A DNA stretch of 64,000 bases, taken from contig CM062297.1 in the NCBI GenBank assembly GCA_031216915.1, positions 176,008,356 to 176,072,355 on the forward strand, written 5' to 3'. The notes under the pieces were generated by a model. The model saw only the letters and a program-made list of their open reading frames with translations. It was not told where the DNA came from and searched no databases. Shown here piece by piece: positions 34,817 through 47,354 of this stretch. How positions within the stretch are numbered: position 1 is the stretch's first letter; every line of letters begins with the position of its first letter. Source of the DNA: Pictodentalium vernedei (Eukaryota; Mollusca; Scaphopoda; Dentaliida; Dentaliidae). A program made the position numbers and the translations under genes.

Positions 34817-35051
34817 CTAAAAAAAACAAACATGTGTCTGACAGTCAAATGGGCTTGAGATGTGTTAACTAGCTACCATATTTTCTCAGCCTGGTTTTCT
34901 TTGAATCTGACTTATGTCTTGGTTTGGTATTCTTGCTACATACCAGCAAGCAAAAGTCAAATATTTTAGCGTTTAGGTGTTTAAGGTCACTTTCAACATC
35001 TTTGGCTATCTCATGTCTGCGACATAGGGCTATTTATTTATTTATTGGTGC
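34817..35051. other. Intron sequence, nothing recognised except a short TTTA run
   Basis: The TTTA repeat at 35031-35045 followed by ttggtgcTTAA may be the tail of an old SINE-like repeat that continues after MITE P3 (tgccacatcagcatctaatgg). Confidence 0.4.
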
Positions 35052-35306
35052 TTAACCTTTTACCCAATGTAACGGCCAAAACCAGACAGCGCTATTCACC
35101 AATATCGACATTCAATTTTTATTTTTTTCATTTTTTGAGTCGAAAAATAAACAGAGCTTATGACCCCCTCATTGGAATGAGCTCATTGAGCTCATTCCAA
35201 TGAGGGGTCATAAGCTATGTTTCTGATGCAAAAAATGAAAAAAAAAAGTTATTCAAGAATTATGTTTGCAAGTGATGTCTGCTTTTCGTGTTAGGTAAAG
35301 GGTTAA
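35052..35306. mobile_element. piggyBac-like MITE P3 with central hairpin
   Basis: TTAA flanks at 35052 and 35303. Ends CCTTTTACCCAATG and CCCTTTACCTAACA (complement). Central stem 35155-35216 with TGACCCCCTCATTGGAATGAG. Removing it would join the flanking repeat at a single TTAA. Confidence 0.82.
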
Positions 35307-35689
35307 TGCCACATCAGCATCTAATGGCGATCAGGGACAAAGTAAAGTTTAGCATATCATTTGTACCCATAATGCTCACTTAAAAAGACTTCTACCCCAG
35401 GCTTTGGTTTCAGGTCCTATTTTACCAGTAAAGCAGAACTTGTCTACCAGAGTTAACAAACACTGCTCCACTTCTCCAATTTCCTGGGACGGCAAATATT
35501 TAAACTTGTAAAACAGAAATGTCGGGAAAAAAGAATGGCCATTTTCAAAATGCTGTCTCAGTCTGTATCTTCCATTACCATGCAGACAATGGTCTTATCT
35601 CGATTAATACATGTACATACATCACTTAAAGAAATGTATGATTGTTAATTCAACATATATTTTGGCTGTCACAAATCGCTGGCACCATA

Positions 35690-35928
35690 ATTTTCTGACA
35701 TGTTCCAAATAAATCATTCTGGCAAAAACGATCATCCAATCCTACATCGAAAATATTTTGAACCTGTAAAACAGAACTGAAATGAAAATAAATCACTTCT
35801 TTCATGACAATGAACACTTCAACTGCTGTGAAGACTTGACAAGGCCCTTATAAATAGCGAATATATGAAAATTTGAAAATACAGGTGGTTTTGTCATTCA
35901 ATGATTGGTTCAGTTCATTTTTTTGGGT
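35690..35928. mobile_element. Older hAT MITE remnant (left part), related to 19527-20236
   Basis: Words aacagaactgaaatgaaaat, cacttcaactgctg, cttataaatagcgaat and attcaatgattggttcag occur in the same order as in the right half of the MITE at 19527-20236. The end of this older copy continues at 59943-59986, beyond the insertion described next. Its left end is not found. Confidence 0.6.
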
Positions 35929-36592
35929 ATCCACATTAGTGTTGGGAGGTTAATCGAAAATACAACTCAGTGAAGGCTATTTAAAAACACTGACCAACCT
36001 GAACTTGAGATAACCGTTAGTCGGGACATGCACAGTTATTTAACTGCACCATTTTGATTGCTGTTACTTCGTGTATTGTGTTAAATAAAAAGGGCGGATA
36101 TCATAGAAAAAAATCCCCAGCCCGGTAGGCCTAATTAATAACTTTTTTAGTCCCATAATATAATCGTATTTACGTATTAAATTAACTTTCTTTCAAATGA
36201 CAAATGAATGAAATGATAAAAATCACCCCAATCAGTGTGAGATTAAAAGCGCCACCTGGTTTTGGACACAAATAAAACAAACATCGAATTACCAAAATGA
36301 CCACACACTTCAACTGAATGCAATATCCATGCGTCTGCTGGCCACTTTCAGTAATTTCTTTGTATATGTTTGAATGGAAATAAAAAAAAACCCCAGTTGT
36401 ACACAATACTTGCACCAATAACATTCTCAAGACAGCAGGCCAAGTTTCGAGGCTTTCAGTATCAATACAGTACACGAAACTCAACACGATATTCATTAAT
36501 TTTCATGACCTTCAACACCAATGGTAAAAAACTATCTGTAAAATGATCACTTTATCAAATGCGGTTTCTTTTGCTGGTCTGGAACTTACCAT

Positions 36593-36685
36593 TCGCTCCG
36601 CATTTATACTGTCCGATATATTTATTTCTACATGTTTTTTTGAAAGCTTGAACCTCAAAATGGGTTTCAAATTCACAGCTGAAGT
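36593..36685 (-). other. Exon-like segment of unknown origin inside the hAT element
   Basis: Open in one frame (SCEFETHFEVQAFKK, then YIGQYKCGANG). Bounded by an acceptor-like catttttatcag and an excellent donor ATG|GTAAGTTCC. It could be a captured host exon or chance. I do not recognise the peptide. It is not part of RBM22 as far as I know. Confidence 0.3.
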
Positions 36686-36693
36686 CTGATAAA

Positions 36694-36993
36694 AATGATA
36701 AATTTAAAGTAATTTGTATATTTTTTTTACTTACCAATGGCCCAGACTAGCTGGTGCAAACTCAAAGTTATCAAGGGCCAAACACAAATTTTGAACCCCC
36801 AATCCCCAAAATTTGCTTGCAAAACCTAAAGTTTTAAGTCCTATCTGGTCCTCCATACTTTTACAGTCTATGCATGCGCAGCCATCAGGAAGTGACCAGA
36901 ATTGGCGCCAACATCAATGTTTGTAGAAGAGCATACTACATAATAACTCAGCGGGGAGGTATAAGTGCCCACTCATGGGAGGGCCATACCCAT
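36694..36993. repeat. Left terminal repeat region of DIRS X
   Basis: Starts atgataaatttaaagtaatt and runs through accaatggcccagactagc. The GC palindrome is partly decayed (36870-36881). Confidence 0.75.
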
Positions 36994-37018
36994 CTGGGTC
37001 ATTGGTAAGTATAAAAAA

Positions 37019-37240
37019 TTAAAAAATTGAAAGTAATTTATATATTTTTTATACTTACCAATGGCCCAGACTTAGCTGGGCCAAACACAAATTTTGCCCC
37101 CCCAATCCCCACAATTTGCATGCAAAACCGAAAATTAGAATTCCTATCTGGCCCTCCATACATTTACTCTCCGCGCATGCGCAGATGCCAGGAAGTCACT
37201 GAAACTGGCGCCAACATCATTCTTTGTAAACAAGATTATT
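37019..37240. repeat. Left inverted terminal repeat of DIRS D
   Basis: Pairs with 50150-50374. Palindrome CGCGCATGCGCA at 37172-37183. Confidence 0.8.
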
Positions 37241-37306
37241 ACATAATAATTCAGCGGGGAGGTATGAGTGCCCAGTACTGCACACTCATGGGAGGGCCAT
37301 TCCCAT

Positions 37307-37394
37307 CTGGGCCATTGGTAAGCATAAAAAATATATAAATTACTTTAAATTTTTTCATATTTTTATACTTTAACCAATGGCCCAGACTTACCTG
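37307..37394. repeat. ICR of DIRS D
   Basis: ctgggccattggtaagcat, then attactttaaattttttcat, then the second half atttttatactttaaccaatgg. Complements of the D left and right ends respectively. Confidence 0.82.
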
Positions 37395-38586
37395 AATCAT
37401 AAAAAGGTGGAGGGCCTAGAACTTCTGAAATAGTTGATCAACATAGATCAAATCCTTCAATCCATGATGAAGGAATTTAGTATAATTACAATTTTCATGT
37501 ATGTGTCTCTATACCATAATAGAGGAGACATATCCTAATATGGATCCCAATTTATGTAAATCCTAAATCTGAGCATGAAACCATGCTAATTAGGATGTAA
37601 CGAGTTCCCTAATTTTAAGGCTGATCTGGACTAAGCCCCAAAAATTAGGATGGAATATTTGAGAATGAGAGAAAATTGCCCACAAACCTACGCCATACAA
37701 TAACACTACAGCTGTATGCAGAATATAGTTACGGATAAAACAGCTTCCTTCATAGTTACATACCCATTAAGCCAGAGGGGTGAAAATGCCTCCCCCCCCC
37801 TCCTTTTTTAACATATCTTCAAAAGAAAGAGGAGAGAGCTCTGGAATCAATAAAAGCGGTACCAAAAAACAATATAAATAATTATCGATCAGGCACTCAG
37901 GAATTAATTCATGAATAATAAATGGTGCATAACGCCATTTCACAAGCCAAGCGACAATTTTGGTGATTAATATTGTCTGCTACAAGACATACACCACAGA
38001 TGGCGTACACAGGTACGACGAAATTGGTGATATGAAACATAACATACATATTAAATCGAGATACACTGAACAATCTCTGCAGAGAAAACACACTTCCAAG
38101 ATCATCCACAGGTGGCCTCTGTACAATAAAATCCAGTAACAACGCTCTCCAACATGTGCTGTCTAATATCTACAACCATAAACACGTGAGAATATGCGAT
38201 TTGAGGACCGACAAAATAGAGACCAGGGATCTAGAAATGGAGGTAGGTATGATTAACAGGCTCCAACATGGACCGCCCCAGAAATATATAATAATTTCAA
38301 GGTCCACCAAAGCAATAGCCTAATAAAATATTGCATGAGTGCATTAAAATCCAGCATATAATCATCTAAAAACCAATAACTGGTTATCCATCCACCGATG
38401 AACTCAAATAGCAGCAATTATGATGATTTTAATAAGCGCTTGTATATCAAAAATCAAAAAATAATCACCGGAAATTAATGCAACAAAACTGCATATATGC
38501 CTATGAAGGCGCCATCCAACACAATCCAAATGCATAGTATGTATGTATTAAGATATATATACAAGACAGAGTGTGAGTGTGGGGGA

Positions 38587-38611
38587 AGTGGGGGGGGGGG
38601 GGGGGGGGGGG
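38587..38611. repeat. Poly-G tract in the 3' non-coding part of DIRS D
   Basis: About 22 consecutive G. Element X has a C run at the equivalent place (52081-52106), so the strand of the homopolymer differs between two related copies. Confidence 0.8.
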
Positions 38612-38639
38612 ATTCGAAGTCATGTCGAAACCTCCTCAC

Positions 38640-40433
38640 CCACATTACTTAATCATTGCTGGTCCAGACAGCAAATATATAGGAACTGCAAGGCTCCCTC
38701 ACATCTTAACAGACTCCCTTATGCCACTATGGGTGGAGAATGATGTGAAGAACAAAACTTCCCCTGAAGAAGAAGGCCCTCTCGTGGAGGAAGCTTCAGG
38801 CGAATGTTCAATAACAGGCACTTGAGAAAACTGATAAAAGGATATTGTGACGACAAATATGTTATTAGTATGAATCACACTGAGATTGTTTAACCTTAAC
38901 GTAATCTACTGGATCAAATGAATTGAAGGATATGCATATCCTACCATTCATTCTCATGAATACGGCTGAGCGCCAACTGTATGTGCTCAAAAGTCTAACA
39001 CTGGCGACACAAATGATGGAAACTATTGTTCCAGTGCGTCACAAACTTAACTATCCTGGAGCGAACCCACATGCATGTTCGCTAATAATATAAATTCAAA
39101 GATGAAACGTAAACAATAAGACATAATTTCTGATGAATATGTGATCTCCAAGAACTGAGGGTCCCAAGAACCCCACATATCGAGTCCAATTTATGAACTC
39201 ACGTCCGTCATAATTGGGAAAACCAGAATCTGGCAGCTGTAAAACCATTGAATATCTGCCCAAACTTGACCTTATGTTTACTAGATCCGCTAAAACAAAA
39301 CAGGTCTAGAGCGAAAAACGTCTTCCCACTCCAGTTAAGAATAACTGGAGGGGACGTGTGCATAAGCGATCCATCGAAATAACATTCGTAGCCACTGCGC
39401 AAAACCCCATCCGACGCATAAAATCTTTCGCTGTTAATGTATCTGATAGAAGACAAAAGTGAGCCTAACAACTGGATAATTTGCTCTGTGAAACAACAGA
39501 CGAACCAGCTTGTTGAAAATGAATTGTATGATACGTGTATCCTATCATTCATCCCATGAGACATTATCTACTTCATTCTTCAAGTGATCTTAAGAACTAT
39601 ACTTGCCGCACAGTCGATCATTCGAACGCTCACTTTTTCGACTGAATGATTATCCTAAATAACCTTTTAGAGCCATGATAAACACGTTATCCAGTTCCAG
39701 TTAATTATCGGTCGGACCGAGCTCTAGAAGAGCCTCGAGCCACCAGCTCAGGGGTGTCTGGTCAGTAATCTCAAACAGACCTAAACCCCCTACCCAAGTG
39801 GCTGTATAGTCGATCCCTAAAGTAATTATAGGAGGGTTACCTATACCTTTGCTATGAGTCCTTATAGACGATCTGTGTCTAGGACATTCTCTCCTACTCT
39901 TTTCTGCTGTTGTTGGTCGATAAGACCCCAACTTAAAGAGCAGAGTATTGATGCTTTCTTGTAGCTGCATCCTACATTAATGAAAGCTTACCGTCAAAAG
40001 ACTTAATGTCTGGAAAACTAGAGCGACCTGTAGAGAGTTTTCCACCTTGTCATATATTAAAGATGACGATGCAAGGCTTCGTCACATCAGAATAACTACC
40101 ACTTAGCAACTGTTAAGACAGAGATATATGTGATAAATAGGCTTTGAAAAGAATTTTTAAAGAGGTACAAATGTTCACAAAATTCCAAACGTCCACAAAA
40201 TTCCTTTCTATATAGACATTGTGTCACAGTACTCAAAAGTGAAGTACATAAGACAGTGAGTCTAAATTCGCTCTGAATAAGAAATTATCTTCTCAATTGT
40301 GTCCAAGCGAACAGTGAAATGATGATGGCCAGGCCACAACTAAGACCTTAGCCTGCTCATTCAACGCAGAGAAACTCTCAACACATCTTCCCCGATCGTT
40401 TTTTAAATGAATGCGTTCAAAAAACGGTAAAAA
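38640..40433 (-). pseudogene. DIRS D pol debris and gag 3' half
   Basis: 38760-38830 matches the pol C-terminal region of F (aagaaggccctctcgtggagg). 39200-39500 matches RNase H, and 39690-40433 matches gag tail and core. Stops and deletions throughout. Confidence 0.65.
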
Positions 40434-40737
40434 GTTAAAAAATTTATAGTAATTTCTATATTTTTTATACTTACCAATGACCCAGACATAGCTGGTGCTA
40501 ACTCTTAAAATATAGGGCCAAACACAAATTTTGCCCCCCAATCCCCAAAATTTGCATCTAAAACCAAAGAAAACATGTCCTGAAAGGCCCTCCACACTTC
40601 GCCTCTACTGCGCATGCGCAGTGTCAAGGATGTTCCGAAATTGGCGCCATTAATCATTCTAAAAACCAGTGCCTGGTAAGCGCTATGTACTCAGCGGGGA
40701 GGCAAGAGTTCCCAACTCCTGGGAGGGCCATCCCCAT

Positions 40738-40824
40738 CTGGGTCATTGGTAAGTATAAAAAATATAGAAATTACTATAAATTTTTTAACATTTTTATACT
40801 GTACCAATGACCCAGACATAGCTG
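40738..40824. repeat. ICR of DIRS E
   Basis: Same sequence class as in B and G, with the same tttaac/attttt junction. Confidence 0.85.
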
Positions 40825-41429
40825 AATAGTAAAAAGGCTGGAGGGCCAAGGACATAGAGCAAAATGGAATACGCTCAATAATATAAAATAGAGTCATCCC
40901 CTGTAGGGAAAAAGAAGTAATAGGCCTTACATGAATCTTTCTTATTTATGATAAATTAGAAAGATACAACACCTTCCAAAATTGAGCTTCATACATCCAT
41001 GTACTCTATTAATATCCAATATAATCCTTATACTAATAATTTTTAAAGTCAGCCAATAAATAAAGTAAGTCTAGAGAATAGAGACTCTTATACTCCTAAA
41101 AGTGTCTGAGGATTGCATAATCATGTCCGTTGACATATGCAATAATCAAAAGCTATACTTTAAAAACTAAGACTTGAATGAATTTTAAAAACCTAAACTT
41201 CTCACTAAACAACCATCCCAATAACAGCTCAGAATTACTAACTCCGGAGGAGGTATCCCCTTGTTTTCATAGTAAAACAGGTGACCCAAGGGAACACCCT
41301 CCCCCCCCCCCCCTTTTTTCTTGCCCTGGGTCAAATAGCCCAGAGCGAAGAGGGCAGCAGAATGGAGACACTGCCGAAACAGACAGCCTACCTAGCTATA
41401 GTAGCAACTGTTAAGTGAATGACATTCTG

Positions 41430-43325
41430 AGCAGTAGATAATAGACCTAACAATAGAGGCCTCCAGAAATGGACTCGATATTTCTGAGATAAAAATTCAT
41501 GAATGTGGATGGCTGAGCGCAATGAGCGGCCTTCAAAAATCTATAATAGCGACACTATTAATGTAAGCCCAAGATGTAGAAGAACTCTTACTTCATGAGC
41601 CGAAATCTTAAGCACAACTGCTAAGTCAATGATATACCATAAGCAGTACCGATAGTTAATAGAATCCATAAACAATAGAATGGAGCGAAACGTCCTTCTA
41701 CTAGGCATCAAAGACAGAAGAAGCTTACGCCCATAGTAATAAACAGATATCTGTTTATAAATACATAAACTCTACCCGGAAAGAGTAAAGGCCTATGCCC
41801 ATACGAAGACGGAAGGACCTTAAAAACAATAGGTTCCGGATATTAGGAGCCTAACTCTTATGCAAAAATCCAACCTAAATAGTAACGGAAGTAGTGATTC
41901 CAAAACTACGAAAGTGAAAATCATCCATGGATAGTGCATGGAACTCACTGACTCTACAGTAAAAGAGAAACCAACAGAATTACTGTCTAAAAGGTCAGAA
42001 TTTGAAAACTACTGTTTCCAGAGGCTCAAATGATTACTTAGCTAAATAAGAACCGAAGTTAAAATCCATATAGGAATTTAATCTAAAGATTCTAAGTCTA
42101 TTTATCAAAAAGTTACTAACTGACTTAGATAAAGAGACATAAGACTCAATTGTAAACTATCGTAGAGTGCATAGGTATGAGGTAACATAAACCTATAACC
42201 TTAATAATAACAGGCTGCAGTAGATCTTGTGAAACAAGTATACTAAAAAATTGCAATGAGTAGTATGGAGGGATCAACAATATGAACATAATGATCCCTA
42301 CACCAACGACGGAAGAGCCTCCACTTCAGCCGCATAGAATAGCGAAGAAGAGGATCTCCTATAGTAAGAAATCGCGTCCAAAGCTCGTCCAGTACAATGC
42401 TTACAATGCAATACGGACCACACAACGGAATAGATGAAGGTTGTGACCTTGCGTGTTGTGATAAAGATGACACGATTTACCCAGTGAAAAAAGATCCTCA
42501 CATTGAGGAAGATTTGACGTTAAGACCCACAGTAGACAAGAGAGTAAATTACCCATGATCTCTGTGAGGATAGAGATGCTATCAACAGAAATGTATTGTG
42601 GTTGTTTATCTTAGCAATACCTGCTGAAACAACAGCGCCGGAGGATACGCGTATCCTATCATTCCGTCCTATAGATCAATAGAGCGTTAACAACATTAGC
42701 TCAGAGATCTGGACAAGCCAACACATACGTCTGCAATTGATTAGCAAGCTGTGTCGTAAATAAATCATCATTGGGCGCTCCCATAGATAGCAAATCTGAT
42801 TGAATACTTGTTTGTTGAGAGTCCATTCTGACAGCAACAAGCGACCCGTAAGTGAACGGGAGTCCAGTAAAACAATCAGACGACCCGGAATATGACGGAC
42901 CAAAACAGAACTTGGTGTACTATAACCAACAGACGGATTCTTTCCATTAAATTGAATAACGGAAACGAAAGAGTACCTCCCTGGTTCCAGAGATACGCCA
43001 CTACTGTCGAATTAAAGGACAGGATTTGGGCATGAGTTTCTGAATAATGTTCATGCAATGACATAAAGCAAGCCTAAAAAACATTATTCCGCGGAATAAA
43101 ACTGGTTGCTAAGAGACTGCGGAACCCAAAGACCCTGGCACTTCGAATCCGTAGGGATAAGTATTATATCCCAATCTGTTTGACTGGCAACCGTCATAAC
43201 AGCCACACTCGGGTCCGGCAACTGCGGTGGCACTCTCTGAGTCAACCACCGAATGTTTGCCCCAGTCTGAATCTCTTGTAACACTAGATAGACAAGAGAA
43301 CGTGTAAATCGAGCGATTCATGGAT
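41430..43325 (-). pseudogene. Decayed recombinase and RT-less pol of DIRS E
   Basis: Collinear with G 21940-23835, sharing most of its deletions and stops. RNase H traces at 42876-43284. Confidence 0.75.
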
Positions 43326-46260
43326 TGCCGAAAAGTTGCCGTCGAAGAGAAGCTCCTCCGAGAATGAAGCGACTCTGAGAGAGTTCTTAACCTTACTATC
43401 CACATGTGTGGATGTAGCTAGGGCTGCGTCACGTCTAACCAACTCCAATCAGCCACTGAAGGGCGGAGTTATACGTGAACAAACTACTGCCCTCAAAAGA
43501 AATTACATTGAGAATAATATCCCGTAAATCTTTTCTTGAAGACGTAATGATAACGCCTCAGTAAGGCGGATTACGTATGATAAAGCGTCTAAGTTAAGTC
43601 TACTATACATCATGTCGTTTCCAACACTGAAGTTGGAAAAGACATAAACGGCGAAAAAGAATATTTCCAGTCTTTAACCACACCGTCTAGACGCGTATGA
43701 ACTCTCGGTATGCCCTGCTCTGCCAAAATAAACTATTCGTATAAATGATAAAACGGCAGAAATGAGCAACGCGGACAAGAAACTAAACTATCATGCTTGG
43801 TAGCAGGCTTGTATGTATATATAGCGTCGAAAAATAAAACACATGTTGTAATGACATTATTGGACTGCGTCGGTAAGTCAGGGACAATGTCCCTGAACCG
43901 ATCGAAAAATCCGAGTCCAATGACGCTATAAGTCTCTTATCCAAGATCGCAGCAATGAAGTCCGAAATAACAATCACTGGAAGATAATGCCAGAAGATAT
44001 GAAAGGCAGCTTCCGATACTACTAAAGGGAAAACTCGAAATCTTTCGAATCCCTTTCGCCATCCTGTCGGACCCTATAAAGCGTTCGGTCGTCCGTACCT
44101 GATGCAACTGCGGACCGCACCGACCCAGCGCCGTCGGATAATTCCTGATTCAACCAAGAAACTGTCAATTGCTGGGATGCTGCGAAACAACTGTGCTAAC
44201 TCGGATAGCACGTCCGTCACTGAGGCCTGAGGAGAAGCGGTCCTACAATGCATTGCTGCTGGAAGCTCCGTGATCGTTACCCCGTGCATACTACCAATAT
44301 GCGAGCGAACGGAGTGTATAGGCCTCGTGTCCCTTGGCTACCGGATGGCGCGACCTATTCGCCGTGGAATCACTGAATGACGAAACTGATCGGATACTCG
44401 AGGTCACGTAGCCAATGTGCGGTCGTGTGCCCTGCTGTGAGGATGAGGAAGCATTAAGGACAGTCTCTCGGACTGTCAATATAACGGAGCGTCCCGACCA
44501 ACAGACATATGCTCCGAATGTAAAATATCTGAACCACAACATGCGGTCCCCTATGTTGTTGGACGAGAGAGGGACCTCTCTCGCTCACAGCCCGGACGGA
44601 CCTGGACAAGCCAGGAACCGGACTAACAGGCTTCCTCCGATCTGTCCTCAATCTGCCGTCACTGGGTGAGTACTAAAGTAATTAAAGTGCTCGCATCACC
44701 CAAATCTCCTTCCTAAACCGTAACGTACGAACCCGGCGGCCGAACCATTCGATGAATGTACGCTACACCGGGTGAGCTAGCGAATGTCACTCCGTAGGCG
44801 ATAGACATATTCCATGAGCACTTATTGCCGCTAGCTCTTCATTAACTATGACGACAGAGGCACACTTTTGAAAGACATCTTCGTAACTTTGCGAACAAGA
44901 AACCAGAAATGCTTGGTTATAGCAAGCATAAAATAATAATATATATAGCGTCGTTCAATAATTCGAAAGTTTGTGTGACATTATTGGACTATGTCGGAAC
45001 TGAGGGACGATGTCCCTGAACCGAACCAAAAATTTCTAAGTCCACTGACGCTATCAGTTTCTTATCCGGCATCGCAGCATTCTGGTCCGACGAAAGAAGC
45101 TGTAGAAGACCAAGTCAGATGACATACACAACAGCATATGTTGTTCCGAAAGGGAAAGCTCGAAATCCTCCAAATCCCTTTCGGTATCCCGTCGGACCGG
45201 ATGAAATTTTCGGACGTCCGTACCCACTTCCGCGGAGCGTCCCGACCCAGCATCGTCGGATAAAAAAATATGCGACAGATTCAGTTGATGCTGGGATGCT
45301 GCGATAAACTGTGCTATTTAGGAAAGCACGTCCATTCCCAAGGCCTGTGCAGTAGCGGTCTTACGATGCATTGCCGCCGGAAGCTCCGTGTACGTTGACT
45401 CCCGCACACTTCCTATGCGAACGTCCGGAGTCTGCAGGCCTCGTGTCCCTGGCTACCGGATGGTGTGACCTGGTCGCCGATGAATCTCTGACTGGCGAAG
45501 CTGACTGGATATCCGTGGTCACGTAGCCAAGAGCGGTCGTGTGCGCAACTATGAGAATGAGGAAGCCTTATTGACAGTCTACTCCAGACTGACTATATGT
45601 CGGAGCGTCCCGAGCGACGGACGTATGCTCCGAATGCGAAACATTTTGTACCACAACATCTGGGCCAGATGTTGTTGAACGAGAGAGGGGCCTCTCTCGC
45701 TTGCCGTCCGGATGGACCGGAACAAGCTATGAACCGGACTAAAAGGCTTCCTCCGTTCTCCCTCCGATCCGCCGTCACTGGGTGTGCATTAGGTTGATTT
45801 ATAGTGCTCGCATCACCCCAAAATTCCTTCTAGACCGCAACGGACGAACCCGGCTGCCGAACCATTCGGTGAATGGACGCTACACCGGGCGAGCTAGCGG
45901 ACGTCAAAGGCCGTCGAACCTACTAGGGTCCTGTTAGGCAATTGGCGTATTTACATGAGCACTTTTCCGCTAGCCCTTCATTAATTGTGACGACGGAGGC
46001 ACACTGTTGGAAGACATCACAGATACATCACCCTAATCTTGATCGTCTGAAATAGAAATTGATAAAGTAGAGTGACCCTGCGGGGAAAGGACCGGAGTGT
46101 CCAATTCCCCAATAACATACCGTGACATACGCTTCCCATATTGTCATCGAAATCATACGATACAGAACAGGAGTTAATGCGAGTACACTGAACACATATA
46201 GAATGATTATAAAGTCAGAGGAAGACTTCCTCTTATTACAATTGATCAATATCCTTTCAA
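43326..46260 (-). pseudogene. Decayed duplicated gag of DIRS E
   Basis: Direct copies at about 43790-44925 and 44926-46000. The second carries the better preserved twin palindrome (45650-45705). Confidence 0.75.
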
Positions 46261-47354
46261 TGTGAAAAGAAAACAAGTCCTGGTACTCGCACTAACCCCT
46301 GGCAATCAAAATACATAATAATAATATGATCCATTAATATAGAAAAAATAATTGAAATCAAAATATTTTGAAAAAATATTTTTTTCAGAACAGCCCAAGT
46401 TTCTGAAAAGTAACGTTTAGCCCCAATGGATCCCAAGCCTAAGTGTGGACAAAAATTTTAAAAATATTTTAAACAATTTATTCAACACTTACGAACAATA
46501 ATAATGTATCTAGTTATGATTAAAATAACATCAAGATATTATTTTCCAGAAATCCCCCCCTCACACAGAGGGCTGTTGTAAATGTAAACAATAAGTGTAA
46601 AAACACTAAAATAAGACTCCAGGCACCCAGGCCCGAAATCAGTTACCAAAAACACACTATCTGATGCAAAACAGAGACTTCCAGGGAAGAAACTGCAGAA
46701 CATCAGATGGTAGATGCAGAACACAACGCCTAACCACCCATAGGTGAAGACGTAAACATGGGGAAAAGAACAGAATTCATTCTGTTATTCAGCTAAAACT
46801 CCCAAGAAAATTTAGTAATAATAATTACAAAAACTATGCCAAAAGCATGGGAGAATAGCAAGGGGGGACTTAAAGGACAGGGAGAGAGGAAAACACTTAA
46901 AAAACAGTGTAACTAAATAATCAGAATGACAACAAAATGGCTGCTGCCTCGAAAATAGGTAACTTAACATAATTTCATTAAAAAATTTCAAGTTACAGCC
47001 CTGATAATATTCTGTCACACATTTTTTCCTCTCCTCCTTCTCTATCCTCCTTAGAATCACCATTTCACTAATATTTATGTGTCTGGCATAATTTAAACTG
47101 AGATTTACAAGCACAAAGATCAGTCAGATGTTAACTGATGAAGGGCCAAACTTAGAATGATTAATGGCGCCAATTTCGGAACGTCCTTGACACTGCACAT
47201 GCGCAGTAGAGGCGAAGTGTGGAGGGCCTTTCAGGACATGTTTTCTTTGGTTTTAGATGCAAATTTTGGGGATTGGGGGGTAAAATTTGTGTTTGGCCCT
47301 ATATTTTAAGAGTTAGCACCAGCTATGTCTGGGTCATTGGTACAGTATAAAAAT

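Larger units (their letters stand above)
40434..47354 (-). mobile_element. DIRS element E (type I, non-autonomous), inserted in the gag of D
   Basis: 6,921 bp, near-identical sister of G, with intact terminal repeats (40434-40660, 47153-47354) and ICR (40738-40824). It carries the same RT deletion (junction near 43305-43335) and gag duplication as B and G. The left flank (gttcaaaaaacggta) and right flank (tacagaagatgatgataag) are adjacent positions of D gag when compared with F. No clear target duplication. Confidence 0.92.

Noticed and set aside
36690..37395. Tandem duplication of a DIRS left end
   Set aside because: The two left-end copies belong to different elements (X and D); D is inserted in the X ICR, and the remainder of that ICR is found at 50375.
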